64,000 bases of DNA, taken from NCBI GenBank assembly GCA_964030785.1, contig OZ034979.1:13438583-13502582 (forward strand), written 5' to 3'. Positions 1 through 12,300 of the stretch are shown here, in pieces. The position numbers and the translations under genes were made by a program. How positions within the stretch are numbered: the stretch's first letter is position 1; the number at the start of each line of letters is the position of its first letter. The DNA comes from Siderastrea siderea. Its lineage: Eukaryota > Cnidaria > Anthozoa > Scleractinia > Rhizangiidae. Under the pieces are notes generated by a model. The model worked only from the letters and a program-made list of their open reading frames with translations. It ran no database searches and was not told the DNA's origin.

Positions 1-3000
1 CCGATTTTAAACATTACGTCATTCGGTAACGCAAAAGACAAAATACTGTCACATTTTTCGTCACGCCGGTTAGCACGTTGAGATTCTGACGATGTGTTTG
101 TCTTTATCGATAATCATGTTTTTATAGTGCCCTATTCACAACAGTATATAAATACATTGCTCACAACTCTTGGTAAAAGCACGTTCAGTTTTGGACAAAT
201 GTGTATCAACATTTAATTTTTTAGTTTAATTCAACAAACTTAAATATTCAAAGCGATAAGACAGATGAGCTGAGTCATCAGATTTTAAACATAACGTCAT
301 TCGGTAACGCAAAGGGCAAAATACTGACACAATTTTCGTTACACCAGATAGCACGTTGAACCAAGTAAAAACATTTGTCGAGGGTGGAGTGGGTCAAAAC
401 GACTGGTAAATGCCTATAATGCGCTTGTAACCTGTACGATAGGGCATAGCAATGATTTATTTCGTATTTGCATTCACAATTTGGCTTAAGGAGCCCTTGA
501 CATGATTAAAGGAAACTGCGCACAAAGCGTGGTTCCCAGGTATGGGGAAAAGTTCAATTCTTTTGGGCTGTTACAGTGCCCACACTAATCAATCGTGAAG
601 ATGTCGGTTACTTTTATATTGGGAAATTTGTCACCCATTTTTTGAAATGCGTCTGTTTTGAGACTTTTTGTTCCGGGTTTTGAGGAAGACCGAGCAAAAG
701 ACAGCGAAAAATGATCTTGAGTGAAGAATGCATAGTCTGTGGAGCTATGTTTTCGAGACGAACCAACACTTCGTCGGTTCTGCACGCATTGCAGGCCTAT
801 GTTTAACCGACGAAGTCGAGTTAGAGCAGTCGTGACAAGAGGGTCGACTGGTTTGGTCGGTCAAAATACGTCGTGTAAGGTTCACAAGGTGTGTATTTCG
901 CTATGGCCCACGGGATGGGATGACGTGAGAACAAGAGCGGAGTCGCCATTTTAAATTGGCAGGTCAAGAAAGGTGAAGGAGGCTTGGTGGAAGATTTGCG
1001 TCGACTGCGTTGTGGTATAATTTTGTGCTGACCTCTGAACATATAGAGAAGAAGTTGTACACAGACATCGATTAGTACACACACGCACGCACGATAGGAC
1101 AAGGGCCACATAAAAAGTATCGTAGGTGTAGAAGCACACGTCCGCCGAGCAGTGTTGGCTTTGGCCAGCAAGGAGGACTGATAATAACAGGAGGTGAAGT
1201 CAAGTGGCACTGTTGAGGCTGGTGGGACCAAAGTGTTGCTGAGACATCGTAAGCATAGAATCGTTCTCAGTAAATGTTATGAGAGGAAAATTCTGGTGTG
1301 TATGTTGTTGTGGTTATGTTTACCTGTTTAATACTTGGAAAGTATCCAGCTGCCAACGTTAAGAAAGGTTATTCGCAGGTGGGAAATGAATTACTACACG
1401 AGGCTGGATCTTCTTGGATAGTATAAGCGGCCCGGAATTATATACCAGTTACTCTTTTTAATTTTTCTGCTTTACTTTTGATTTTAAACCGATTTGTTCG
1501 ATTTTAGAGTTCGAGACACTGACTTACTGACTCCGGAAGAGCAAACCGGATTTAACGATTACGTCATAAGACATGCTTTAACGTGTTTGAGATAAAGCGA
1601 CGACTTCGCTTTTTACCAATTTCTCCAGATAGAAAATCATATTTTTATAGTGCCATATTCACAACAGTATATAAATGCTTCGCTCACAACTCTCGATAAC
1701 GGCATGTTCAGTAAATTTTTGTTTTAATTTAACAAAATATTCAAAGCGATAAGACAGATGAGCTGAGTCATCCGATTTTAAACATTACGTCATTCGGTAA
1801 CGCAAAGGGCAAAATACTGTCACAATTTTCGTTACGCCAGTTAGCATGGCACGTTGAGCCAAGTAAAAACATTAATCGAGGGTGGAGTGGGTCAAAAGGA
1901 CTGGTAAATGCCTATAATGCGCTTTCTTGTAACCTGTACGATAGGGCATAGCAATGATTTATTTCGTATTTGCATTCACAATTTTGCTTAAAGAGCCCTT
2001 GACATGATTAAAGGAAACTGTGCAAAAAGCGTGGTTCCCAGGTGTGGGGAAAAGTTCAATTCTTTTGGGCTGTTACGGTGCCCATACTGATCAATCTTAA
2101 AGATGTGGTTACTTTTATATTGGGAAAATTATCGCCCATTTTTTGAAATGCGTCTGTTTTGAGAATTGTGATGGCCTTTTTGTTCAGGGTTTTGAGGAAG
2201 ACCGACCAAAAGACAGCGAAAAATGGTCTTGAGTGAAGAATGGATGAGGTCATGGGCATAGTCTGTGGAGCTATGTTTGGTGAGGAGAGGGTGAATAAAT
2301 CAGTTGACGTCCTTTCCAGGGTATTGATTGCCTTTTCAGTTGGTCAAATTTCAGCGTTAGTTACAGTTACACACTTTTACTGCAACGTGCTGTTACAGAT
2401 GCTTGAATGTTATTGAACCTGCAGTCACGCACGCCTCCCTTGCTTTCTTTTGGAGACGAACCAACACTTCGTCGGTTCTGCACGCATTGCAGGCCTATGT
2501 TTAACCGACGAAGTCGAGTTAGAGCAGTCGTGACAAGAGGGTCGACTGGTTTGGTCGGTCAAAATACGTCGTGTAAGGCTCACAAGGTGTGTATTTCGCT
2601 ATGGCCCACGGGATGGGATGACGTATTCTGCAGTTAAGCCCATCGATTAGTACACACACGCACGCACGATAGGACAAGGGTCCACATAAAAAGTATCGTG
2701 GGTATTGAGGACACTTCCGCCGAGCAGTGTTGGTTTTGACCGGACTGAAATATCTGTGGAATACTAGTGAAAGAAAGCAAGGAGGACTGATAATAACAGG
2801 AGGTGAAGTCCAGTGGCACTGTTGATGCTGGTGAGACCAAAGTGTTGCTGAGACATCGTAAGGATAGAATCGTTCTCAGTAAAGGTTATGAAAGGAAAAT
2901 TCTGGTGTATGTTGTTGTGGTTATGTTTATTACTTGAAAATGTCTAGCTACCAACGTTAAGAAAGGTTATTGGCAGGTGGGAAATGAATTACGACACGAG

Positions 3001-6000
3001 GCTGGATATTCTTGGATAGTATACTATAAGCGGCACAGAAGGATATACCAGTTAGTCTTTTTAATTTTTCTGCTTTACTTTTGATTTTGAACCGATTTGT
3101 TCGATTTTAGAGTTCGAGACACTGACTTTCTGACTGCGGAAGAGGAAACCAGATTTAACGATTACGTCATAAGACATGCTTTAACGTGTTTGAGATAAAG
3201 CGACGACTTCGCTTTTTACTAATTTCTCCAGATCGATAATCATGTTTGTATAGTGCCATATTCACAACAGTATATAAATGCTTCGCTTACAACTCTTGAT
3301 AACGGCATGTTCATTTGTGGACAAAATTTATCTTTAAATTTTAATTTAAATTCAACAAAATATTCAAAGCGATAAGAAAGATGAGCTGAGTCATCCGATT
3401 TTAAACATTACGTCATTCGGTAACGCAAAAGACAAAATACTGTCACAATTTTCGTCACACCGGTTAGCACGTTGAGATTCTGACGATGTGTTTGTCTTTA
3501 TCGATAATCATGTTTTTATAGTGCCCTATTCACAACAGTATATAAATACATTGCTCACAACTCTTGGTAAAAGCATGTTCAGTTGTGGACAAATGTATAT
3601 CAACATTTAATTTTTTAGTTTAATTCAACAAAATTAAATATTCAAAGCGATAAGACAGATGAGCTGAGTCATCAGATTTTAAACATAACGTCATTCGGTA
3701 ACGCAAAGGGCAAAATACTGTCACAATTTTCGTAACGCCAGTTAGCACGTTGAACCAAGTAAAAACATTTCTCAAGGGTGGAGTGGGTCAAAACGACTGG
3801 TAAATGCCTATAGTGCGCTTTCTTCTAACCTGTACGATAGAGCATAGCAACGATTTATTTCGTATTTGCATTCACAATTTGGCTTAAGGAGCCCTTGACA
3901 TGATTAAAGGAAACTGTGCACAGAGCGCGGTTCCCAGGTATGGGGAAAAGTTCGATTCTTTTGGGCTGTTACGGTGCCCATACTGATCAATCGTGAAGAT
4001 GTGGTTACTTTTATATTGGGAAATTTGCCGCCCATTTTTTGAAATGCGTCTGTTTTGAGAGTTTTTGTTCCGGGTTTTGAGGAAGACCGACCAAAAGACA
4101 GCGAAAAATGATCTTGAGTGAAGAATGTATGACGTCATGGGCGTAGTCTGTGGGGCTATGTTTGGTGAGGAGAGGGTGAATAATTCAGTTGACCTCCTTT
4201 CCAGGGTATTGGTCGCCTTTTCAGTTGGTCAAATTTCAGCGTTAGTTACAGTTACACACTTTTACTGCAACGTGCCGTTACAGATGCTTGAATGTTATTG
4301 AAGCTGCAGTCACGCACGGCTCGCTTGCTTTCTTTTGGAGACGAACCAACACTTCGTCGGTTCTGCACGCAGTCATGCCAAGAGGGTCGACTGGTTTGGT
4401 CGGTCAAAATACGTCGTGTAAGGCTCACAAGGTGTGTTTTTCTCTATGGCCCACGGGATGGGATGACGTATTCTGCAGTTAAGCCCATCGATTAGTACAC
4501 ACACGCACGCACGATAGGACAAGGGTCCACATAAAAAGTATCGTAGGTATAGAAGGACACTTCCGCCGAGAAGTGTTGGTTTTGACTGGACTGAAATATC
4601 TGTGCAATACTAGTGAAAGAAAGCAAGGAGGACTGATAATAACAGGAGGTGAAGTCCAGTGGCACTGTTGATGCTGGTGGGACCAAAGTGTTGCTGAGAC
4701 ATCGTAAGGATAGAATCGTTCTCAGTAAAGGTTATGAAAGGAAAATTCTGGTGTATGTTGTTGTGGTTATGTTTATTACTTGAAAATGTCTAGCTGCCAA
4801 CGTTAAGAAAGGTTATTGGCAGGTGGGAAATGAATTACGACACGAGGCTGGATCTTCTTAGATAGTATACTATAAGCGGCACAGAAGGATATACCAGTTA
4901 GTCTTTTTAATTTTTCTGCTTTACTTTTGATTTTGAACCGGTTTGTTCGATTTTAGAGTTCGAGACACTGACTTTCTGACTGCGGAAGAGGAAACCAGAT
5001 TTAACGATTACGTCATAAGACATGCTTTAACGTGTTTGAGATAAAGCGACGACTTCGCTTTTTACTAATTTCTCCAGATCGATAATCATGTTTGTATAGT
5101 GCCATATTCACAACAGTATATAAATGCTTCGTTTACAACTCTTGATAACGGCATGTTCAGTTGTGGACAAATAAATCTTTAAATTTTAGCTTTAATTCAA
5201 CAAAATATTCAAAGCGATAAGAAAGATGAGCTGAGTCATCCGATTTTAAACATTACGTCATTCGGTAACGCAAAAGACATAATACTGTCACAATTTTCGT
5301 CACACCGGTTAGCACGTTGACATTCTGACGATGTGTTTGTCTTTATCGATAATCGTGTTTTTATAGTGCCCTATTCACAACAGTATATAAATACATTGCT
5401 CACAACTCTTAATTTTTTAGTTTAATTCAACAAAATTAAATATTCAAAGATGAGCTGAGTCATCAGATTTTAAACATAACGTCATTCGGTAATGCAAAGG
5501 GCAAAATACTGTCACAATTTTCGTTACGCCAGTTGGCACGTTGAACCAAGTAAAAACATTTGTCGAGGGTGGAGTGGGTCGAAACGACTGGTAAATGCCT
5601 ATAGTGCGCTTTCTTGTAACCTGTACGATAGAGCATAGCAATGATTTATTTCGTATTTGCATTCACAACTTGGCTTAAGGAGCTCTTGACATGATTAAAG
5701 GAAACTGTGCACAAAGCGTGGTTCCCGGGTATGGGGAAAAGTTCAATTCTTTTGGGCTGTTACGGTGCCCATACTGATCAATCGTGAAGATGTGGTTACT
5801 TTTATATTGGGAAATTTGTTGCCCATTTTTTGAAATGGGTCTGTTTTGAGAATTTTTGTTCCGGGTTTTGAGGAAGACCGAGCAAAAGACAGCGAAAAAT
5901 GATCTTGAGTGAAGAATGCATAGTCTGTGGAGCTATGTTTGGTGAGGAGAGGGTGAATAATTCAGTTGACCTCCTTTCCAGGGTATTGGTCGCCTTTTCA

Positions 6001-6160
6001 GTTGGTCAAATTTAAGCGTTAGTTACAGTTACACACTTTTACTGCAACTTGCTGTTACAGATGCTTGAATGTTATTGAAGCTGCAGTCACGCACGGCTCG
6101 CTTGCTTTCTTTTCGAGACGAACCAACACTTCGTCGGTTCTGCACGCATTGCGGGCCTGT
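1..6160. repeat. Tandem array of a 1.6-1.85 kb unit (about 3.5 copies)
   Basis: The same landmarks recur in order: GATGAGCTGAGTCATC near 264, 1757, 3379 and 5225; the GGTTCCCAGG stretch near 530, 2034, 3930 and 5720; GATGCTTGAATGTTATTGAA near 2399, 4282 and 6059. Units differ by small indels, and the second lacks about 280 bp of the others. Each unit carries one or two TATATAAAT-type boxes near its start. No convincing protein is encoded; the short open frames repeat with the unit and carry unit-specific breaks. The last unit is truncated near 6160. Confidence 0.9.
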
Positions 6161-6273
6161 TTATTCTTGTAGCTTAAGTAAACAATATGGCGGCTGGTTC
6201 CTCGTACGCTAGATTTTTGATACGATATTAAATTGTAAAACATTCTTGGAGTGAAGACTTGTAACAGTTCATC

Positions 6274-6447
6274 ATGAAAAGGAAAAGGATTGCTTCAATA
6301 TCGATGGCGCATATAGAAGATATTGGAGAGCTTGAAGGCAAGAAATCCTTGTTCGAGGACATACTCGTTTTTTTCAAAGCTAAGGAGATCTGGAAAGAAC
6401 CCGGCGACTTTCCTTTAGATTTTCAAGTCCTTCTTTCAGTTCAGTAG
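6274..6447 (+). CDS. Hypothetical 57-aa open frame conserved in both duplication copies
   Basis: An ATG-to-TAG frame beginning MKRKRIASISM. It is charged, without signal peptide or membrane segment. The equivalent frame at 50672-50845 is also intact and differs by two silent and two replacement changes. It starts about 80 bp after the ATATGGCGGC stretch, in a position that could be a first exon. No family was recognised. The two replacement changes argue only weakly for selection, so this may be a chance frame inside a repeat. Confidence 0.3.
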   Translation: MKRKRIASISMAHIEDIGELEGKKSLFEDILVFFKAKEIWKEPGDFPLDFQVLLSVQ

Positions 6448-7380
6448 TAAAGTAATTTACAGATTTGATTGTGGATTTACATTGTAAAAACTGTTTAATT
6501 GAGCGACTTTACACGTTTAGTAAATTACGGTAATTTTCTTGAAATGTTTTAAAAACCTGTTTAAAATATCTGTGAAATTACCTTGTAGTTCCCGTTTGTC
6601 GGCTTGCGAGTAACTTCACTTGAGGGTAAAATTGAATGCAGTTTGCTTTCCTAGGCAAACAAGTACTTCGTGTGTAATGACATTTCATGTTTTTGAAGGT
6701 TTCTTGTCCCTTTTTCTGTAGTGAGCAATCGGATATATATGCGCAATTTTCTTTTGAACTTTAGTGCGTAATTTTCAATATTTTTCTTTGAGCAATTCTA
6801 GTCAGTAGTGTATTTTATTCGAAAAGTAGAAATCGTGACTATTCTAGATTGAGTCTGTGTTGTTTTTTAAATCTAGGTTGTTTTTCTTCGGCACCGCATA
6901 TTGGGTTGTTTTGACCAATTCGTAATTTAGTATTCAACACCTGAAGAGTCGCTCTGTCGTCAATATTTTTTATTAAGTTTATAGTCTTAGTGTAAAGTTC
7001 CATATGTTTTTTGTTCAGTTGTGGAATATTTTATCTTCCTTATATTTTTATATATTTTTGGTTTCTCCACTTGAAGTGAATGACATTTTTGTCTCAATTT
7101 AGCGACTAAACTTAGAATCGCCGTTTCAGTGAGTGAGTTCAGTGTGGCATGTTTTCGTGTTCGTTTGTTTTTAACCGGTAAGCCATTTCAGTGTGTCTTT
7201 AGTTACAGATCGAAATGAAATCTTTATTTAAGTAACTATAAGCAAAGCATTTGTCGGTTGAAGTCTATTTTGTCTAAAATGAGACTCTAAAAGCTTCCTA
7301 AAATTAGTTCAGGGTGTGTTCTTGAAAGCACGCGATTAATACTTCGCGGGTGAAAAACTTGTGTCATTTTCTCTTGATAA

Positions 7381-7758
7381 TTATACGTGTGCTTGAAAGT
7401 TTCCGAAGACATTTTTTGGGTAATTTTTTGTCAGTAAACGGTTTGATGCCGGGAAAATATTATTTATTTTAGAAAAATGGATTTCGAGAAATGTTTCATG
7501 GTTAACAGAATTAAACAGCCAGAGGGATGCATCGGAATCAGTGAGAAATGTGTATTTGCAGGGAAAAGTCTGTCGAGTTGCTACCGGGAGCAACTTAAGT
7601 GGGTTTTTTAGCAATTGTAGTTTTACAAATACTCTTCTTGAACTTAATGAGCTAGCTTTCGAAAGAATGCTACAAGAAGAGCTGTCGGTGAAAGTCGTGC
7701 TGAAGTCTTCTCTTTGAAGAAAAATAAGCCAAGTCACAGTTTCCTCAGTGGTCTGCAT
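7381..7758 (-). CDS. Hypothetical 125-aa open frame, duplicated at 51808-52185
   Basis: An ATG-initiated minus-strand frame, serine- and phenylalanine-rich, with no recognised domain. The second copy at 51808-52185 keeps the frame, but most of the few differences change amino acids. It lies at the distal end of the 1.7 kb duplication. No promoter or splice signal was identified. It is more likely a chance frame in a repeat than a gene. Confidence 0.15.
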   Translation of the reverse strand: MQTTEETVTWLIFLQREDFSTTFTDSSSCSILSKASSLSSRRVFVKLQLLKNPLKLLPVATRQTFPCKYTFLTDSDASLWLFNSVNHETFLEIHFSKINNIFPASNRLLTKNYPKNVFGNFQAHV

Positions 7759-7903
7759 GTTTTCCCTTGCTGTTTTTCACCTCTTGGCGAATAACTGTAC
7801 AGCTAAAATTTAATGTATTTTACGGGCCAACAAGCATGAAAGAGAGATGTGGAGCTCCGCTTTTAGGCTTGGCTAAATCTATATATTACAAAGATAAGGG
7901 GAC

Positions 7904-7909
7904 GATATA
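7904..7909. other. Left 6-bp target-site duplication (GATATA)
   Basis: GATATA lies immediately before the AGTAGTAAGTC terminus and is repeated exactly at 28782-28787 after the opposite terminus. Six-base target duplications are the known signature of Polinton/Maverick integration. Confidence 0.93.
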
Positions 7910-8355
7910 AGTAGTAAGTCGGGCTCACATGGGCAACTTGGCCTCGTTTTGATGTTGAGGGTGTGGCCTCGTTTTGATGTCACCGGAACCGGAAGTCACA
8001 TGACCGGAACAGGAAGTGACGTCACCGGAACCGGAAGTCACATGACCGGAATCGGAAGTGACCGGAAATGCGGAAGTCACGTGGTTTGAACGGGAAAACC
8101 GCTGAGCAGTGGGAAAAATCGATCGCGGGCTCAGGAAACCGGAAGTCACGTGTTTTGGGATGGGAAACCGCTGACGAGTACAGAAAAGGGATCGTGGGCT
8201 CAGGACCGCTGAGAAACGCGGGCTCAAAGTCCAAAGTCCAATTTTAGCATCGGGGGTGGTCCCTGGACTCCCAAAAAAAAAATAATAAAAAAATAAAAAG
8301 ACGCCATGTTGGAAAAACAAAAAATTATTTAATGCCAGATTTCCTTGGGTTTTTT
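7910..8355 (+). repeat. Left terminal inverted repeat
   Basis: It matches the reverse complement of about 28364-28781, apart from an extra unit of about 22 bp near 8038-8060 and minor changes. The outer part is an iterated CCGGAAGT / TGACGTCA / CACRTG field (7978-8090). The inner part has two degenerate copies of a block beginning GGGAAAACCGCTGA, near 8090 and 8161, each ending GGGCTCAGGA. It ends near TTTCCTTGGGTTTT. Such repeats serve as replication and integration ends; the host-like factor sites suggest a promoter or enhancer role too (inference). Confidence 0.93.
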
Positions 8356-8396
8356 ACAAACGAAATCCTTTAGTGTTCCTATGAATGAATGTTCCT
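8356..8396. repeat. Two units of the GGAACAYTCAT subterminal repeat
   Basis: Between the left TIR and the polymerase stop codon, the minus strand carries GGAACATTCATTCATAGGAA followed by CACT. This is the same unit that is expanded at the right end (27400-28210). It sits at the mirror-image position next to the other TIR. Confidence 0.7.
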
Positions 8397-9335
8397 TCAC
8401 AGATATCCATAGGGGTACGTCTTGAATGTGCGGGGATCAATCACTCGCTTGTTGTAGACTAACTGATAGAACTTGGACTCGTGAAAGGTGTACAGTTGAT
8501 AGGTTTTAGGATCCCGGACAATCTGGTACGTTGTATGGACTTGGGTTTCACGTGGTTTGAGGAGTGGCTTCTGGATTTCATCCAAGACATTCTGTTTCAT
8601 GATCTCGTAGTTGAGTTGAGTTTTTCCCTCACTGTTGAGGCGGAAACCACGAACCTTACACTCCACGTGCCCCTTCTTGGTGGTGTAACCATAATTCTTG
8701 GGACCACCCGACACAAATTCGACGATGTGATCATTCTTTTCCAATTCACTGGTAAACTGACCGAGGTAAGGACCCAAGTCTGGGTTGGTTTGACCTTCGT
8801 TTGTGTAGTAGATGATGGAGTCTGTGTCGTAGTACAAGACCCGTTCTCCCAATGGTTCCAAGGCCTCGTAGAGTTTGATCCGGGCATGACAGGTCGTGAA
8901 ACAGGCGATGAAGATGTTGAGGTTGGGTGAGACGGGGATGTCTTCCTTTTGGTGCTGATAATGGACCTCCACCATTTGGTCGTTGATAATGGACACGTGA
9001 CGTACATCCAAGCTATCGGTGTCCAAAAACTGGTGGAAGGTTTGGGGGTCATCAAATTCTTGGACTTGGGTCTTGTTGAGTCGTTGTCCAAATTTACCCC
9101 ACATGGAATTGAGCATCATTTTAGCCAGGGTACGCAACCCTGGATTCTTTTCAATTTTGTCGTATTCCAACTGGATGCCCTCCTTCTCGTAGTACTTTTG
9201 GATGTAGGACTGTTTTTCTTCTTCGGTGTTGACTCCTTTGGGCCACCCACTGGCTTCTTGCTTGATTTTCAACCAAGTGTTGACATAGTCTCGGAACAAC
9301 CCCTCACAGGGTTTCTTCAAAATGCCAGACTTCAT
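8397..9335 (-). pseudogene. polB: DNA polymerase B, C-terminal part (separate frame)
   Basis: This frame carries the rest of the protein-primed family B polymerase palm and thumb: KxxxNSxWGKFG motif B near residues 72-82 and the YYDTDS motif C catalytic aspartates near 168-173. It is displaced by +1 relative to the upstream frame (9304-12495), and the overlap lies at about 9304-9335. Its own ATG falls inside the polymerase fold, so it is unlikely to be a true start. The homologous region picks up directly after the upstream frame stops, so only a single frame change separates two well-preserved halves. Either this copy has a one-base indel, or the change is made in translation. The sequence ends at the left TIR. 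Confidence 0.88.
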
Positions 9336-12300
9336 AGATGTACAGGACTTGGTACCCGAGCTCCACGGCTTTCTTTAATTCGGGACTGCACCAGGTACTT
9401 GTCAGGGCGCGTTCCTTGTCGGTGTGAGGGCAATGATAGGATCTGTCTAGAAGGGGTTTGTCCATTTCTTCTTCCACACAACGGGCACAGAGAGGAAAGA
9501 GCAGTTTGTCGTCATGGCGGTAAGGCAGGACGGGATGGTACAGTTGACGTGGACGGAGGATTTGGCACTGAATCAACCCAAAGTACTGATGGATGTCCGT
9601 GTGACCCGGATGTGTAATAAAGGTTGGATGTCCTTTAGGGTAGACAGAGGTTTTGTTGACCGATGGGTACAACGAGGTCACATCGATGTAATGGATCTTT
9701 TGACTGGGGGTCCCTTGATGGTACAGTTTCACCGCATTGGTACGTCCTCCACAGAAAGCGTCGCGTGGATTCAGGGGTTTTGTGCTTTGAAGGTTAGCTA
9801 CAAAAGTACGGATGTCAAGGGAGGTGTCTTTGAGATAGGCCCAATCGCATCCCCACATTTCTACCACGGTGTATCCTTGTTCTCTTAAATGTTGGGTCCT
9901 TTGTTGCGTGGCTTCGTAGACATCTTGCATGGACCGATCACAGTGGCGTCGATGTTTTTCGTGACGGTTGGGATAACAGCGAGTACATCCATGCCAGAAA
10001 CAACCGTGATATTCGTAGATCGTGTGGGTCGTCACATCGAAACCGTCCACATGGAGCTTGGTACCAGGGATGCAATACTCGCCGGCATTTTTCGCATGTT
10101 GAAGATGGGGGGCTTGGTGTTGTTGGCACCAGGTTAACCATTCAATGGCTTCGTAGGAATGATTCACGTTATTCTTCTTCCAAGTAAGGGTGGGTTCACT
10201 GGCAATACTGTTAGGGATCATCCGGTTCATGCGTAAATCCATGTTGCAGGCAGAAGCAATGGTGATGTGGTCAAAGGGGTTGAACCCCGCTTGAGCTTCA
10301 AACAACCGTTTGAAAGTCAGACATCCTTGTTTCAAGAGCCGTACATCGGATTTGCAGTATTCCAACAATTCTTGTTGGAAGTCAAACACAATGTTATTGG
10401 CACGTTGTTCTTGATGCCACTTTTCTAAGGCTTGTTTGCCTTTAGGAGACATGGTTTCGGGCATGTAGTAATCGAGAGCCGGGACGATGCCCACGTACGT
10501 TTGGTGGTCGCGGGTATTGAACTGGTGGGGGAAGTACCCTTTTTTCAATTCCGTTAATCCAAAGGTTGCGGGAAAGGTGGACAAAGGCATCTGGAAGAAA
10601 CTCAGGGAATCGATGAATCGAATCCGGTCGTGTTGGACTTCCAAGAGTTTACACCCGTTGCGGAGCTGTTGGACGATCCGGTTGTCACTATGGTATTGCT
10701 GGACGACAAAGTACCCGTCATATCCTTGGAAATTATGAGCCAGTACATTGACTTGTCGGGTGTCATTCAACGTGAGGGTATCCAGCCATTCGAGAATATC
10801 TCGGGTACAAGAGGGGCCTGGGAAACACATGGGTTGATCGTCGTCTTCGGTTTCGGCCACGAGGAGATTAGCAATGTGTTGTTGGTCGGGTTGCATGGCT
10901 TCAATATCAAAAAACACGTGCAAGGGGGGCAGGTCGTCGTCCTCCTCTGGGGTGGTATCAGGCTCCGCGGCGGCTGCCCCTCGTTTGGCGCGAGGCCCTC
11001 CTTGGTGTTTCCTCTTTCTTTTCTTCTTGTCTTGAGTGGGTCTTTGAATAAAACAAAGATGAGTTTCACTGTCCACGTACTCATGGCAAGACGGGCAGTC
11101 CACGTAGTAGCATTGGTGTCTGGCAATCTTGTCTAATCCAACGTTCTGTTTAAAACAGTTAGGACAGCGACGGCGACGAAAGCACACAGAGGACTCTAGG
11201 TTGGCCGCAGGTTTGCCCGTGTGGTCCTTGCTGACATGGGCTTGGAGGCAAGTGTCTCCGAAAAAGTCCCGATGACATTGTTGGCAACGTTGGGTGGCTT
11301 TGAGGGCTCGAGGGTACGCTGCCTGGAAATCAGGGCACTCTTTTTGGCGACAGGACCCGCATTGTTTTTTCTTGTTGCAGCGATGTTGTCCCTCGGTATT
11401 GTAGGGTTTCCAACAGTAGGCACAGACATAACTGGACCCGAAAAACCCGGGTAAACGGGTAATCACGTCGTAATGGCCTTTGTGGTGCAACAGGATCAGT
11501 TGTTTGTCTTTGGGGTCTCCATAGGTGGTGATGTGGAACGACCGTTGAGCATCCACCAGGATGATCTGGTAACCGGTCAGGGACGGGGCTTTACTGAAGG
11601 CCGTCAACGCTTCGTAACTGCAAGGACCGAAGGGCACCTTGGCTTCGTGATGGAGCAAGAGAGCCAATTCTTTTTGGAGTTTCCCTCCATGTCGAATGGA
11701 TGACCATTTCGGGTGTTGGTCCACTCTGGCCTTGGCTGTGACGAGGGCTCTGGCACAGCAGAGTTCATCGCTGTTTTGAATCCGGATGATGGATCTGGAA
11801 TGTTTGGTTAACAATTCCATGGTGGGGTGGCCTGGTTTGCCACGACGCGGTCTCCCGGTTCCCTGAGGGGCCTGTTGGACTTGAGTAATGGATAATTGAA
11901 AGGAGTCATCCATTTCAAATTGTTCGTTGCTGTTCAAGGCTTGCGCTAAACGGTGGAACAGGGCCTCCACATGCTCTCTGTCTTCACGCCATTCTCCCGC
12001 ACGTAATCCCCAGCCCTGAAAATTATTATGCAGGCGATTGGAACCGATAGTGAAGTAGAGGCGATCTTGATCGTTGAGCTCAGGCGTGGTGGTTAACACT
12101 TGATTCACCGCTCGACGTAAAGCATCTTGTAGGGCTTGCGTGATGTTTTGACCTGGAATCAAGTTCCCCGTTTGGCGTAAACGGGTGTTGAAATGACGTT
12201 CATGAACCCCCATTCGCTTGCTCCGACGGTTGACATAATTATGGATTTGAAACTCGAAGGCGCCCTCCGCACCAGCATCCAAACCTCCCCCACTTTGTTC

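Larger units (their letters stand above)
6162..7890. repeat. Left copy of a 1.7 kb dispersed duplication
   Basis: This segment is nearly identical, in the same orientation, to 49852-52316 once a 700-bp insertion in the other copy is removed. Differences are scattered substitutions plus a few indels, for example about 28 extra bases near 51130. The copy begins near TTCTTGTAGCTTAAGTAAAC and similarity stops after CTAAATCTATATATTA, about 20 bp before the Polinton target site. The 8 bases TATGGCGG at 6186-6193 and the following C are the uninterrupted counterpart of the site filled by the foldback element in the right copy. Confidence 0.9.

Noticed and set aside
739..2637. Short open frames repeated in the left tandem array
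   Set aside because: They recur with the unit but differ by frame changes between units, so they are not under coding constraint.
8481..11703. Long plus-strand open frames opposite the polymerase gene
   Set aside because: They lack recognised domains and mirror the codon pattern of the minus-strand polymerase, whose motifs are unambiguous.
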